Shown piece after piece: positions 1 to 9,194 of a stretch of 64,000 nt of DNA; positions within the stretch are counted from its first letter, which is position 1; the number at the start of each line of letters is the position of its first letter. The DNA lies in NCBI RefSeq assembly GCF_007176755.1, contig NZ_BJTV01000009.1:248001-312000 (forward strand). Direction: 5' to 3'. The translations under genes and the position numbers were made by a program. The notes below the pieces were generated by a model. The model made no database searches and was not told where the DNA came from. It saw only the letters and a list, made by a program, of their open reading frames with translations. The stretch is from Streptomyces sp. 1-11. Lineage in GTDB: Bacteria > Actinomycetota > Actinomycetes > Streptomycetales > Streptomycetaceae.

Positions 1-336
1 GTTCGGCATCTCCGATTCGTCCTGCGGCCCGACTGCCCCTTTCCGCGGCGCCAGTTGACACTCCGTGATACCGGTCGACGGAACCAGCACGCGCAGTGAC
101 CCCTCCGGCCTACCGGGGTCCGGCCCACGGTCGGCCGTTAATCGCTCAAATCCGCCCGCACCGCTCCGATAGCATGATCCGGCCCAAGACGAGCGTCCTC
201 GACGCCCGTTCCCCGGGAAAGAGGTGCCAACCGGCACAACTGGCGACCCAATAACCTGAGATCTGACAAATCGGCCAAAAAGTTGATACCTATACCATCG
301 CGCGTGTTCTCGCGAATAAACAGCGGAGTCAAGTCC
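1..336. other. Left-edge intergenic region
   Basis: I see no convincing gene here. A TTGACA hexamer at 55-60 has no good -10 partner. The A/T-rich stretch 261-296 (CTGACA, then GATACC/TATACC) probably contains the promoter of the following phosphatase gene. That placement argues against a TTG start at 283 for that gene. Confidence 0.4.
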
Positions 337-1644
337 GTGCCGTGGCGTGAACCGCGGACCGTCCTGTGGATCGCCGCGGGGGCGGTGACCCTCGGCTTCC
401 TCGTCGCGCTCGAGATCGCCGCGCATCATTACGGACTCGCTGGACCGATCGCCAGCCAGGCGCGAGAGGTGATCTTCCCGCCCAAGTCGGGCTTCCTGCT
501 GTACGCCAGCATGGCGCTGATGATGGTCGTCCTCACCTGGCGGCAACGCGTCATCGCGCTGTGCACCGCGATCGGCATCGACGCCGTCATCCTGCTGGTG
601 CGCTGGGCCGCGGGGGCCGACCTGACCGAGGGACACCCCTTCGGCAACGGCGCGCTGTGGGTGCTCCTGGGCTGTGCGTTCATCGCCGTCACCCGCCGTA
701 CGGGTGCGGAACGCGCCCTGCTGCTGAAGGGCGTCGGGCTGGGTCTGCTGCTCGTGGCCGGCCGCAAGACGGGCGACACCTGGCTGGTCATCACGTCCCA
801 GACGCGCCCGGAGGTGCTCGACCAGTACGTGGCGGCCGCCGACCACGCACTGGGCAACCCGTCGTGGCTGGTGGGCCGGCTCGTCAGGGCCACGGGCCCG
901 GTCGGCGCCCACGCGCTCGACTACGTCTACGCCCAGCTCGCGGTCGCCGCCGTGGTCGTCGCGATGTACCAGTTGCGCAACGTGGCGGCCGAACGCCGCT
1001 TCCCGCGCCACCACCTGGTGCGCACCTTCCTGGTCATCGGCCTCATCGGGCCCGGGATCTACATGATCTTCCCGGTGGTCGGACCGGTGTTCGCCTACGG
1101 CGCCGACGGCGGGCACTGGGCGGTGGCCAACCTGTGGCCGGACACCCCGACACCGCTGTCCGCCCCGCGGCACATGCCCTTCGACGGCATCACCCCGCGC
1201 AACTGCATGCCCAGCCTGCACACCGCCTGGGCCACCGCGATCTTCATCCACTCCCGCAGGGGCCCCCGCCTGCTGCGCTTCGCGGGCGCGTTCTGGCTGG
1301 TCGCCACGCTGACCGCGACCCTGGGCTTCGGCTACCACTACGGCGCGGACCTCATCGCCGGCGTGGTGTTCACCCTCACGATCGAGGCGGCCCTGCGTTC
1401 CCTCGAACGCGGCTGGGACCGCACGGGGACCTGGCTCGTCGCCCACGGCACGGCGGTGTTCGCGGCGCTCCTCGTCTCCTACCGCTACCTGCCGGTCGAA
1501 ATGGCCAAGCATCCGTGGGTGTCCGGACCGCTGCTCGTTCTGGCGATGGGCTCGGTGATCCACGCCTACGTACGCGCCACCAGACTCTGGGACCCGCTGC
1601 CGCTGCCGGTCCCGAATCCGGAACCGCAACCCGAGCCGGCGTGA
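337..1644 (+). CDS. PAP2-superfamily membrane phosphatase
   Basis: 435-residue multi-pass membrane protein with the PAP2 (type 2 phosphatidic acid phosphatase) signature. CMPSLHTAW around residue 290 supplies the central motif and its His, and GFGYHYGADLIAG around 330-342 supplies the second catalytic His and Asp. Proteins of this kind dephosphorylate lipid or isoprenoid phosphates, and some relatives are inositol-phosphoceramide-synthase-like phosphotransferases. The substrate cannot be read from sequence. I chose the GTG at 337 because a GGAG lies eight bases upstream. A TTG at 283 would add 18 residues but overlaps likely promoter bases. The C-terminus is Pro-rich and probably cytoplasmic. 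Confidence 0.85.
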   Translation: MPWREPRTVLWIAAGAVTLGFLVALEIAAHHYGLAGPIASQAREVIFPPKSGFLLYASMALMMVVLTWRQRVIALCTAIGIDAVILLVRWAAGADLTEGHPFGNGALWVLLGCAFIAVTRRTGAERALLLKGVGLGLLLVAGRKTGDTWLVITSQTRPEVLDQYVAAADHALGNPSWLVGRLVRATGPVGAHALDYVYAQLAVAAVVVAMYQLRNVAAERRFPRHHLVRTFLVIGLIGPGIYMIFPVVGPVFAYGADGGHWAVANLWPDTPTPLSAPRHMPFDGITPRNCMPSLHTAWATAIFIHSRRGPRLLRFAGAFWLVATLTATLGFGYHYGADLIAGVVFTLTIEAALRSLERGWDRTGTWLVAHGTAVFAALLVSYRYLPVEMAKHPWVSGPLLVLAMGSVIHAYVRATRLWDPLPLPVPNPEPQPEPA

Positions 1645-1785
1645 GCCCGCCGGGGGCGGCAGGCGAAAGCCGCTCCCGGAATCGCCGCAACCAGCGCACA
1701 TGCCCTTCATCGCATGGAAAAAACCAGCAATTCCGTGCGTGTGCAGAAGAACCAAGGGCATTCGGTGGCCAGGAGGTTGATAACT

Positions 1786-1956
1786 ATGGTTCCCCTGCTT
1801 CTGGTTCTTCTGCTGGCCCTCATTCTCTTCGGCGCGGGTTTCGCCCTGAAGGCACTGTGGTGGATAGCCGTCATCGTGCTGGTCGTCTGGCTGCTGGGCT
1901 TCGTCGTCCGGTCCGCGGACGGTTCGGGCCGCAAGGGGCGCTGGTACCGCTGGTAA
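1786..1956 (+). CDS. Small hydrophobic membrane protein
   Basis: 56-residue protein, almost all of it two hydrophobic helices (LLLVLLLALILFGAGF and WWIAVIVLVVWLLGFV) with a short basic tail ending in GRWYRW. Small proteins of this type are widespread in Streptomyces under names such as 'hydrophobic protein', with no defined role. The ATG at 1786 is chosen over an in-frame ATG at 1714 because a perfect AGGAGG sits at 1771-1776. It probably has its own transcript, since the upstream gene ends 140 bases earlier. Confidence 0.75.
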   Translation: MVPLLLVLLLALILFGAGFALKALWWIAVIVLVVWLLGFVVRSADGSGRKGRWYRW

Positions 1957-2111
1957 ACGGGTGCACCCCAGCGCACGGAACACGCCACGCCTGATTCGTG
2001 GAGGGGCCCGGCCGGGTACGGCCGGGCCCCACGCGTGTGCGCGAGCGCACGGTGCGCTCCCGAGCCCGCGGCGCGCGGGGCCGGGGCGGTCCACCACGGA
2101 CCGGGCCCGGC

Positions 2112-2744
2112 TCAGGAAGCGGCCGCGACCGGGGCCGACGCCTCCCAGACGAACCCGTCGGGGTCGCTGAACGGACCGGCGGCGCCGGCGAGCACGAGCC
2201 GGTGCGATCCGGTGCCGTCGGCGGGCAGCCCCGCGTCCTTGGCGAGCGCGCGGCGCTTGTACAGAGCGAGCTTCACGGGTCCCGCTCCGGCGGCGAACTC
2301 GACGTACGTGCCGCCGAAGCTCCTGCCCACGGTGAGGCCCCGCTCGACGTAGAACCGCTTGCTCGCCCGCACGTCCTCGACGCCCAGCAGCACCACGAAC
2401 TGGTCGAAGCCGCGGGTGACCGGGCCGGTGTCCTTCTTCGCCGACGTGGCGATCTTCCAGACCGTGCCGTCCGGGGCCTGGACGACTCCGCCGTAACCCC
2501 ACAGCGACTTCGCGGCGGGCCTGAGGGCGGTCGCGCCGCCGTCGAGGGCCGCGCCGACGAGGGCGTCCACGTCGCCCGGCTGGGACACCACGAGCGACAG
2601 CGTGAAGCCGCGGAAGCCGCTCGCCGGTTCCCCGCCGGAGCGCACGCGCACGAGCGAGGGGTCCAGGCCGAAGGCGGTGGAGTGGAAACGGGCGGCGGCC
2701 GCGGCGTCGGCCACCTCGAGAACGACGGAGTCGATGGAGGTCAT
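2112..2744 (-). CDS. VOC (glyoxalase-fold) family protein
   Basis: 210-residue protein with two tandem vicinal-oxygen-chelate modules. The first starts at residue 1 (SIDSVVLEVADAAAAARFH) and contains APDGTVWKIA; the second starts near residue 115 (FDQFVVLLGVEDVRASKRFY) and ends with DPDGFVWE. The family covers metal-dependent dioxygenases, glyoxalases and drug-binding resistance proteins. The ligand here is unknown. The reading frame continues upstream into the next gene, but the first sensible start is the ATG at 2744. It is divergent from the FAD oxidoreductase gene, with about 215 bases between them. Confidence 0.8.
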   Translation of the reverse strand: MTSIDSVVLEVADAAAAARFHSTAFGLDPSLVRVRSGGEPASGFRGFTLSLVVSQPGDVDALVGAALDGGATALRPAAKSLWGYGGVVQAPDGTVWKIATSAKKDTGPVTRGFDQFVVLLGVEDVRASKRFYVERGLTVGRSFGGTYVEFAAGAGPVKLALYKRRALAKDAGLPADGTGSHRLVLAGAAGPFSDPDGFVWEASAPVAAAS

Positions 2745-2960
2745 GTCCTCGACCGTAGAGAACACCGGGGCGCCGGGGCTTCTCGAAAACTGACCGATCC
2801 CTTCCCGGCGGCACGGCCGGCGGACGGGGTACCCGATCGGCGTCCCCCGGCGCACCCCGCTGCGGCGGAACGGGTGTGACCGCGGGGCCCGGTGGGCGCG
2901 CCGCGAGCCCGGCCCCGGCTTTCGGAGTACAGGTGTCCGCGTCGAAGGAAGGGAACCACG

Positions 2961-4205
2961 ATGACTCCGCACAGCGGGCAGCCGGACATCGTCGTCGTCG
3001 GCGCGGGCCTCGCCGGCCTGGCCTGCGCACTGGACCTGTGTCACGCCGGCCGGCGCGTCGCCCTGCTCGAGGCGTCCGACGGCGTGGGCGGCCGCATGCG
3101 CACGGACCGGCGGGACGGGTTCCTGCTGGACCGGGGCTTCCAGGTGTTCAACACCTCCTACCCGCAGGTGCGGCGGCGCCTCGACCTGAAGGCCCTGCGC
3201 CTGCGGCCGTTCACCCCCGGCGTCATCGCGCACACCCCGAGCGGGCCCGTCCGCCTGGCCGACCCGACCAGGCGGCCGAAGGAGGCGGGGTCGCTGCTGC
3301 TCGGGAGGGTCCTGCCGGCCCGCGACCTGGCCGCCCTCGCGGCGCTCACCGCACGGGACACCCTGCTGCCCGCCGGCGCTCTCAAGCGGGGCCCGGACCG
3401 CTCGACCGCCGCGACCCTGATGCGCGCCGGTGTCTCGGCGCGCACGGTGAACGAGATCCTGCGCCCGTTCCTGTCCGGTGTCTTCCTGGAGGACGAACTG
3501 GAGACCTCCGGCCGCTTCTTCCACCTGGTGTGGCGGAGCATGGCCCGCGGGACGCTCTGCCTGCCCGCCGAGGGCGTCGGCGCCGTACCCGCCCGGCTGG
3601 CCCGCGACCTGCCCGGCGGCGTGCTGCGGACCCAGACGCCGGTCACCGGGGTCACCGCCGCCGGCGTGCTCCTGGCGGACGGCCGCGAACTGCCCGCCGC
3701 GTCCGTCGTCGTGGCGACGGACGCCGGCGCCGCGGCCCGTCTGCTGCCCGGCCTGGCCACGCCGGACACCCGCACCGTCACCACGTACTACCACGCCGCC
3801 GCCCGGTCACCGCTGGCCGAGCCGACCCTGATCGTGGACGGCTCCGGTGAGGTGCTCAACACCTGCGTCCTGACCGAGGTGACGCCCACGTACGCGCCGC
3901 CCGGCACCGCGCTGGTCTCCACCTCGGTACTGGGACCCGACCGCCCGGAGGCGGGCCGGGCCGTGCTGGGGCGCCTCGCCGAGCTGTACGGCACCGACAC
4001 CGGCGGGTGGCGGCAGGTCGCCGCGTACACCGTGGCGGGAGCGCTGCCCGCCATGCGGCCGCCCTGGCCGCTGAGCCGCACGACGCGCTTCGCGCCGGGC
4101 AGATACGTCTGCGGGGACCACCGGGCGACGGGTTCGGTACAGGGAGCGCTGGCGTCGGGCACCCGGGCCGCCCGGGAGGTGCTGGCCGACCTCGCACGCG
4201 CCTGA
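2961..4205 (+). CDS. NAD(P)/FAD-dependent amine-oxidase-type oxidoreductase
   Basis: 414-residue flavoprotein. The N-terminus carries the dinucleotide-binding GAGLAG at residues 14-19, followed by the second nucleotide motif LLEASDGVGGRMRTD. The C-terminus has the FAD-contacting YVCGDHRATGSVQGALASG. This layout is that of amine oxidases and phytoene-desaturase-like enzymes. The start is the ATG at 2961, preceded by GAAGGAAGGG. The stop lies only 14 bases from the stop of the convergent photolyase gene. Substrate and pathway are not evident; desaturation of an isoprenoid is one possibility. Confidence 0.85.
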   Translation: MTPHSGQPDIVVVGAGLAGLACALDLCHAGRRVALLEASDGVGGRMRTDRRDGFLLDRGFQVFNTSYPQVRRRLDLKALRLRPFTPGVIAHTPSGPVRLADPTRRPKEAGSLLLGRVLPARDLAALAALTARDTLLPAGALKRGPDRSTAATLMRAGVSARTVNEILRPFLSGVFLEDELETSGRFFHLVWRSMARGTLCLPAEGVGAVPARLARDLPGGVLRTQTPVTGVTAAGVLLADGRELPAASVVVATDAGAAARLLPGLATPDTRTVTTYYHAAARSPLAEPTLIVDGSGEVLNTCVLTEVTPTYAPPGTALVSTSVLGPDRPEAGRAVLGRLAELYGTDTGGWRQVAAYTVAGALPAMRPPWPLSRTTRFAPGRYVCGDHRATGSVQGALASGTRAAREVLADLARA

Positions 4206-4219
4206 GCGGCGCGCTCCGC

Positions 4220-5749
4220 TCACGGGGGCGCGTCACCCCGCGCGCGTTCCTGCCGGCGTACCTCGGCGAGGTCGGCGAGCCGCTCCAGCTGCCGCACGGG
4301 CTGCGCGATCCGCTGGTTGCGGGCGAGGCGATCGCGGTGCCGGTCCAGGAACGCCCAGTAGCCGGCGGTGTAGGGGCAGGCGTGCTCACCGGTGCGCTCG
4401 CCCGGCCGGTAACGGCAGGGCCCGCACAGGTCGCTCATGCGGTTCACGTACGAACCGCCGGACGTGTAGGGCTTGGTCGTCATCCGGCCGCCGTCGGCGT
4501 ACTGGGACATGCCGACGACGTTGGGAACCATGACCCAGTCGTACCCGTCGACGAAGCAGCGGTGGAACCAGTCCGTGACCGCGGCGGGGTCCCAGCCCCG
4601 CTGCAGGGCGTGGCTGCCGAGGATCATCAGCCGGGGGATGTGGTGCGTCCACCCCGTGTCCCGCACCTGCGCCAGGACCGTGCGCAGACAGCGTGCCCCG
4701 ACCGCGTCCGCGTCCAGCTCGGTCCACCAGCCGGGCAGCGGGGCGGTGTGCCGCAGGAAATTGGAACGCCGGTACTCCTCACCGAAGTACCAGTACAGCT
4801 GCCACACGTACTCGCGCCAGCCGGCGATCTGCCGGACGAAGCCCTCCACACTGCCGAGCGGCGCCCGCCCGGCGCGCCACTCCGCCTCCGCACGCTCGAC
4901 GCACTCGGCCGGGTCGAGCAGGCCGAGGTTGAGCGAGGAGGACAGCAGACTGTGGCTCATCACCGGGTCCTCGGCGAGCACGGCGTCCTCGTAGGGCCCG
5001 AAGGTGCCGAGCCGATGGGACAGGAAGCGTTTCAGGGCGGCTCGCGCCTCGGCGCGGGTCGCGGGGAACGAGCGGGGGCCGTCACGTCCGACGAAGGACA
5101 CGTCGCCGTCCCGCTCCCAGCGGTCGAGGTCGTGCCGGACCTCCTCGTCGATCCCGTCCTCCCGGGGGCGGTAGGGCGCGGGCACCGGAAGGGTCCGCGC
5201 GCCGCCGGGCGGCGGACGCCGGTTGTCGTGGTCGTAGTTCCACTGGCCGCCGGCCGGGGCCTCACCGTCCATCAGCAGGCCGTGTCCGCGGCGCACCCAG
5301 TGGTAGAAGTCCTCCTGCCGCAGGCGTTTGCCGCCGTGCCCGTCCGCCCACGCCGCGAAGTCGGCCATCGGCACCAGGAAGCCCCGCGCGGGGCCCACGG
5401 TGACCCGGGGGAGTGAGCGCACCAGCCGTGCGGCGGCGTACGACGTCGGGTGGTGCACGGTGACCGGGCGGCCGCCCGCAGCGCGCTCCAGGCCCTCCCG
5501 GTAGGTGCCGGCCCGTACGTACGTCATCCGGTCGCCGAGCTCGGCCGCCCGGTGGCGCATCGCGGACAGCACCAGGTGTGCCTTGGCCCGGTGGAAGCGC
5601 CTGCGCCGGAACACCGACCGGGCCTCGATCATCAACAGCGGTGTGTCCCGGCCGGGGCCGTCCTCGCCGGGGGTGAGGAAGTGCGGTCCGAGCTGGTCGC
5701 CGAAGAGCCAGTGCACGGTGCGTCCCGGCTCAGCCGCGGTGGCGGGCAT
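4220..5749 (-). CDS. Iron-sulfur bacterial cryptochrome/photolyase (FeS-BCP, PhrB-like)
   Basis: 509-residue DNA-repair flavoprotein of the FeS-BCP class, whose characterised members repair (6-4) photoproducts using FAD and a [4Fe-4S] cluster. The photolyase N-terminal fold starts VHWLFGDQLGPHF. FAD-domain segments include WREYVWQLYWYF and WTHHIPRLMILG, and the family hallmark is WVMVPNVVGMSQYADGG. Cys354, Cys442, Cys445 and Cys458 have the spacing (88, 3, 13) of the PhrB cluster ligands. The start is the ATG at 5749. A 15-codon frame beginning ATGCAC with a GGGAGA site overlaps this start and may be a leader or chance. Confidence 0.9.
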   Translation of the reverse strand: MPATAAEPGRTVHWLFGDQLGPHFLTPGEDGPGRDTPLLMIEARSVFRRRRFHRAKAHLVLSAMRHRAAELGDRMTYVRAGTYREGLERAAGGRPVTVHHPTSYAAARLVRSLPRVTVGPARGFLVPMADFAAWADGHGGKRLRQEDFYHWVRRGHGLLMDGEAPAGGQWNYDHDNRRPPPGGARTLPVPAPYRPREDGIDEEVRHDLDRWERDGDVSFVGRDGPRSFPATRAEARAALKRFLSHRLGTFGPYEDAVLAEDPVMSHSLLSSSLNLGLLDPAECVERAEAEWRAGRAPLGSVEGFVRQIAGWREYVWQLYWYFGEEYRRSNFLRHTAPLPGWWTELDADAVGARCLRTVLAQVRDTGWTHHIPRLMILGSHALQRGWDPAAVTDWFHRCFVDGYDWVMVPNVVGMSQYADGGRMTTKPYTSGGSYVNRMSDLCGPCRYRPGERTGEHACPYTAGYWAFLDRHRDRLARNQRIAQPVRQLERLADLAEVRRQERARGDAPP

Positions 5750-5941
5750 ACGGCGCGTACCAGCCGTCGTCGTGCATGGGGGTCTCCCGTCGAGGGCTTC
5801 GGGCGGTGCCGGCCGGTCGCGGCCGGGCGGCCGGGACCGGGCCGCCCACCCATCACTTCCCGGAACGGCTGGCCGGCCGATGCGCGGCACGGCGGCGCAC
5901 CACCCGACCGGGGCCGCCAGTCGGCCGAAGGGCGCGAGACG

Positions 5942-6160
5942 TCAGCCGCCGGCGGTGAGGGCGACGGCGAGGGCGGCGACGATGAGGGCGTACGCGGCCA
6001 CGGTGAGCGCGGCCCGGGCCAGACGCAGCGCGTTCACACGCGGCCGGGCCGGCGGCGTGAAGCTGCAACAGGGCTGCTGCGAGGGCCGGGCGGGGACCTC
6101 CAGCCAATAGGAACCCAGCAGGCGCGAGGTGCCGGTGAGAGATGCGTGTTCGTCATGCAC
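5942..6160 (-). CDS. Possible small membrane protein
   Basis: 72 codons from a GTG at 6160; an in-frame ATG at 6247 would give 101. The only recognisable element is a C-terminal hydrophobic helix (LTVAAYALIVAALAVALTAGG) after an Arg/Pro-rich segment. Length and composition fit a single-pass membrane peptide. I recognise no family, and high-GC DNA readily makes such frames by chance. It lies between the photolyase gene and the divergent sigma factor gene. Confidence 0.35.
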   Translation of the reverse strand: MHDEHASLTGTSRLLGSYWLEVPARPSQQPCCSFTPPARPRVNALRLARAALTVAAYALIVAALAVALTAGG

Positions 6161-6471
6161 GTGCGGGCAAACGGACGTGGGACACGGCGAGTTGCGGCGG
6201 CGGGCGCGGTCGGCATCAGACCGTGATCTCGCATAGTTCGCGGGCATCTGCCGGCGAGCCGTCCCGGTGACGCCCGACGAGGAGGACCACCCGCCCCCCG
6301 CGGCGCGGCCGGCGGGCTAGCGCACCCCGGCCGCCGGCTCCGCAGATTTGTTGCGAGCCGCAGGCGTGGGTGCAGGATGTGGGGGTAAGCGCTGCGTGGT
6401 CAGCCCCTCGCCAATGGCAAGAGCCGCGGGGAGGACAGCAGCGGCGGGTCCGGGATTTCGGGAGGGGAAGC

Positions 6472-7317
6472 ATGACGCTCACGAGCATGGTGGCAAGAGG
6501 CACGCGGACGGCGGAACTGCCGGAGGTCGCCGACCCCTCCAAGGTGGCGCCCAAGGACGCCCGCGAACTGTCCAGGCTGTTCTTCCGGCAGCTCGCGGAG
6601 CTGGAGGAGGGCACCCCGGAGTACCAGTACGCGCGCAACACGCTGATCGAGATGAACATGTCCCTGGTCCGCTTCGCGGCCGGCCGGTTCCGCAGCCGGG
6701 GCCCGGAGGAGATGGAGGACATCGTCCAGGTCGGCATGATCGGCCTGATCAAGGCGATCGACCGGTTCGAGCTGTCCCGGGAGGCGGAGTTCACCTCCTT
6801 CGCCATCCCGTACATCGTGGGCGAGATCAAACGATTCTTCCGCGACACCACCTGGGCCGTGCACGTGCCCCGGCGCCTGCAGGAGGCCCGGGTGCAGCTC
6901 GCCCGCGCCACGGAGGAACTGCAGAGCCGGCTGGGCCGCATGCCGACGGCCGGGGAACTGTCGGAACTGATGAGCCTGTCCGAGGAAGAGGTGCGCGAGG
7001 CCCGGCTCGCCGCGAACGGCTACAACTCCTCCTCCCTGGACGCCACCATCAACGGCAGCGTGGACGGCGAGGCGGCGCTGGAGCACTTCATCGGCGCCGA
7101 GGACGCGGCGCTGGAGCTGGTGGAGGACTTCCACGCGCTGGCCCCGCTGATCGCCGGGCTCGGCGAGCGGGACCGGCAGATCATCCACATGCGGTTCGTG
7201 GAGGAACTCACGCAGGCCCAGATCGGCGAACGCCTGGGCGTCTCGCAGATGCACGTCTCGCGCCTGCTCTCGCGCACCCTCGCCCGGCTCCGCGAGGGCA
7301 TGCTCAGCGGCCGCTGA
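6472..7317 (+). CDS. SigB/SigF/SigG-family stress sigma factor
   Basis: 281-residue type III sigma factor. Region 2 is at about residues 50-120, with the core-binding segment EDIVQVGMIGLIKAIDRF followed by EFTSFAIPYIVGEIKRFFRD. Region 3 follows (VPRRLQEARVQLARA), and region 4 is an HTH near the C-terminus (LTQAQIGERLGVSQMHVSRLL). Streptomyces carry many such paralogues that control osmotic, oxidative or developmental responses, usually held in check by HATPase anti-sigma factors and STAS antagonists. The start is the ATG at 6472 behind GGGAGGGG. No partner switch gene is adjacent, though STAS and HATPase genes occur at 28.1 and 44.3 kb. Confidence 0.93.
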   Translation: MTLTSMVARGTRTAELPEVADPSKVAPKDARELSRLFFRQLAELEEGTPEYQYARNTLIEMNMSLVRFAAGRFRSRGPEEMEDIVQVGMIGLIKAIDRFELSREAEFTSFAIPYIVGEIKRFFRDTTWAVHVPRRLQEARVQLARATEELQSRLGRMPTAGELSELMSLSEEEVREARLAANGYNSSSLDATINGSVDGEAALEHFIGAEDAALELVEDFHALAPLIAGLGERDRQIIHMRFVEELTQAQIGERLGVSQMHVSRLLSRTLARLREGMLSGR

Positions 7318-7401
7318 CCACTCGGCCCGCGCACGGAACCCGATGCCCGTCACTTACCTGACGGGCATCGGCCGTGTCCGTACCGCCGGACGGCCGCGTG
7401 C

Positions 7402-7499
<98 letters not shown>

Positions 7500-7639
7500 C
7501 TGACCGGCCCGGGCGCCTTCCCCGTGCCGCTCACGGGAAAGAGCCTGCCGTGTCCCTCTGACGGGACGCCGACGCGGCACTGACGCCCGCCGTGGAGCGG
7601 CGTGCGGGCCGCGCGGTCCCGCGCGCGGCCCGCGCCGGC

Positions 7640-8053
7640 TCAGCCTGCGTCGATCTGGTGGTCGGCCCAGACGTAGCTCTCCGGCAGCAGGTCCGCGACG
7701 GGGACCGCCCGGAGGCCGTCGGCGCTGCCGACGATGACCCGGAGCGCGGGGAAGTAGTCGAGCAGCACCTGGCGGCAGCGGCCGCACGGCGGAACGACCC
7801 CGCGGTCGCGGTCGCCCACGGCGACCATCGTCTCCAGGTCGTATGCCCCCTGGGCGGCCGCCGCGCCGATGACGACCAGCTCGGCGCAGGGCCCTCCGGT
7901 GAAGTGGTAGGCGTTCACCGCCGTGACGATCCGGCCGTCGCGGGCCCGGGCCGCGGCTGCCATGGTGTGGTTGTCGCCCCGGCAGCGCGTGCCGGCGACG
8001 TCCGCCGCGGCCTGGACGAGTTCGTGGTCCACGGGGTGGGCCTGCGTGTTCAT
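7640..8053 (-). CDS. Cytidine-deaminase-fold protein resembling blasticidin-S deaminase
   Basis: 137-residue zinc deaminase. The active-site segment HFTGGPCAELVV places Cys56 and catalytic Glu58, and VPPCGRCRQVLLD gives zinc ligands Cys90 and Cys93. These segments and the C-terminal LLPESYVW closely follow the Aspergillus blasticidin-S deaminase, as I recall its sequence, more than housekeeping cytidine deaminases. The known family reaction is hydrolytic removal of the 4-amino group of a cytosine nucleoside, and blasticidin S is the closest characterised substrate. The start ATG at 8053 follows AGGAGG. It is a single gene, transcribed away from the convergently placed tRNA-like region. Confidence 0.8.
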   Translation of the reverse strand: MNTQAHPVDHELVQAAADVAGTRCRGDNHTMAAAARARDGRIVTAVNAYHFTGGPCAELVVIGAAAAQGAYDLETMVAVGDRDRGVVPPCGRCRQVLLDYFPALRVIVGSADGLRAVPVADLLPESYVWADHQIDAG

Positions 8054-8169
8054 GTGCTGAGCCTCCTTCAGATGTCCAGCGACCTTGACCCGCGGAACGG
8101 AAGCCGCGCAAGCCCCTATCGACGGCGTGCCTGCCCGGGATGCCGTCCGTGCCCCGTGGACCCGGGGGG

Positions 8170-8907
8170 TCAGTTCAGATGCCGGGCGAAGAACCGCACG
8201 GCACCGTCCAGTTCGAAGACCGGAAGCCCGCCGTGCCCGCCGGGGTTGGCGTGCAGCGTCTTCTCGGCCGAGGCCAGGGCGTCGAACAGCGCGAGCCCCG
8301 CCGCCCGGGGCACCCGCTCGTCGTCCCACTGCAACACGAACTCCACCGGAACGGTGATCCGCGAGGCGGCTTCCACCGAGGACGGCGCCGCCGCCCCGCC
8401 CAGCCCCAGCACGGCCGCACGGACCCGGGGCTCGGCGGCGACGAAGGGGACTCCGAGCCCGCAGCCGAGCGACACACCCCAGTAGCCCACCGGACCGGCG
8501 CCCACGTCCTCCACCGCCTGGACCGCGTCCAGCACCGCCCGCCATTCCGGCACGGTCCGGCGGGCCACGAGCGCCTGGAACTCCGCGATCAGCGGGCCCG
8601 GTTCCGCGCCCGCTTCCACAAGCGCCTGGTTCTCGGCCGCGAGCCGGCCGTACTCCTCGTGCAGGGGCCGGTCACCGTGGCCCGGAACGTCGACCACCGC
8701 CACCGCGAAGCCGAGCCCGGTCACGAAGCGGCGCGCCAGGGCGACGACGTCCGGGTCCTTCTTGTGGCGGCCGCCGCCGTGCCCGATCAGGACGAGGGGA
8801 CGAGTGCCCGTGGCGCCCGCGGGCGTCCACAGCACACCGGGGATCTCGCCGAGGTGGAAAAGTCGTTCGGTGACGCCGTCGGACGACGTCGCGGAGGTGA
8901 AGCGCAT
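8170..8907 (-). CDS. Alpha/beta hydrolase (dienelactone-hydrolase type)
   Basis: 245-residue cytosolic hydrolase. The nucleophile elbow is GVSLGCG around residue 145, and HGGG near residue 45 forms the oxyanion region. The acid is probably the Asp in QWDDERVP, and the base is the His in PGGHGG near residue 225. The fold matches the dienelactone hydrolase/acyl-peptidase group. The substrate is unknown. The gene follows the deaminase on the same strand, with about 115 bases between them, so cotranscription is possible but not shown. Confidence 0.8.
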   Translation of the reverse strand: MRFTSATSSDGVTERLFHLGEIPGVLWTPAGATGTRPLVLIGHGGGRHKKDPDVVALARRFVTGLGFAVAVVDVPGHGDRPLHEEYGRLAAENQALVEAGAEPGPLIAEFQALVARRTVPEWRAVLDAVQAVEDVGAGPVGYWGVSLGCGLGVPFVAAEPRVRAAVLGLGGAAAPSSVEAASRITVPVEFVLQWDDERVPRAAGLALFDALASAEKTLHANPGGHGGLPVFELDGAVRFFARHLN

Positions 8908-9115
8908 GGCCTTGGCCCTTCGGGATGCCTTACGCGGGCACTCCCCGGACCGTGCGAGCGAGGGAGTCCCGACCTGTCGAAGCGTTGATCGGTCTCACCT
9001 CCTCGGTTCGCAGCGGCGCACGTCGGTCAGAACGTATCACCGCGCGAACCGGCGCCGCACGGAACCGGCCCGGTCCCGGACGGATTACGGCGCGCAGAAA
9101 AACTTCGCCGAACTA

Positions 9116-9142
9116 TGTCGAGAACCCGTGGCCGGCTCCGTC
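9116..9142 (+). promoter_or_regulatory. ECF42-type promoter
   Basis: TGTCGA at 9116-9121 and CGTC at 9139-9142, separated by 17 bases, match the published ECF42 recognition pattern (TGTCGA at -35, CG[A/T]C at -10). The site lies about 50 bases ahead of the DGPF gene and its ECF42 sigma factor, which fits autoregulation of the pair. Confidence 0.7.
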
Positions 9143-9194
9143 CCCGGGGTGAAGGCGGCCAGAATGGGCCGTCCCGGTACCGAGGAGTCACACC

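Noticed and set aside
5700-5780. 15-codon leader peptide overlapping the photolyase start
   Set aside because: It has a plausible ribosome site, but the coding evidence is too short to support, and chance overlap is likely.
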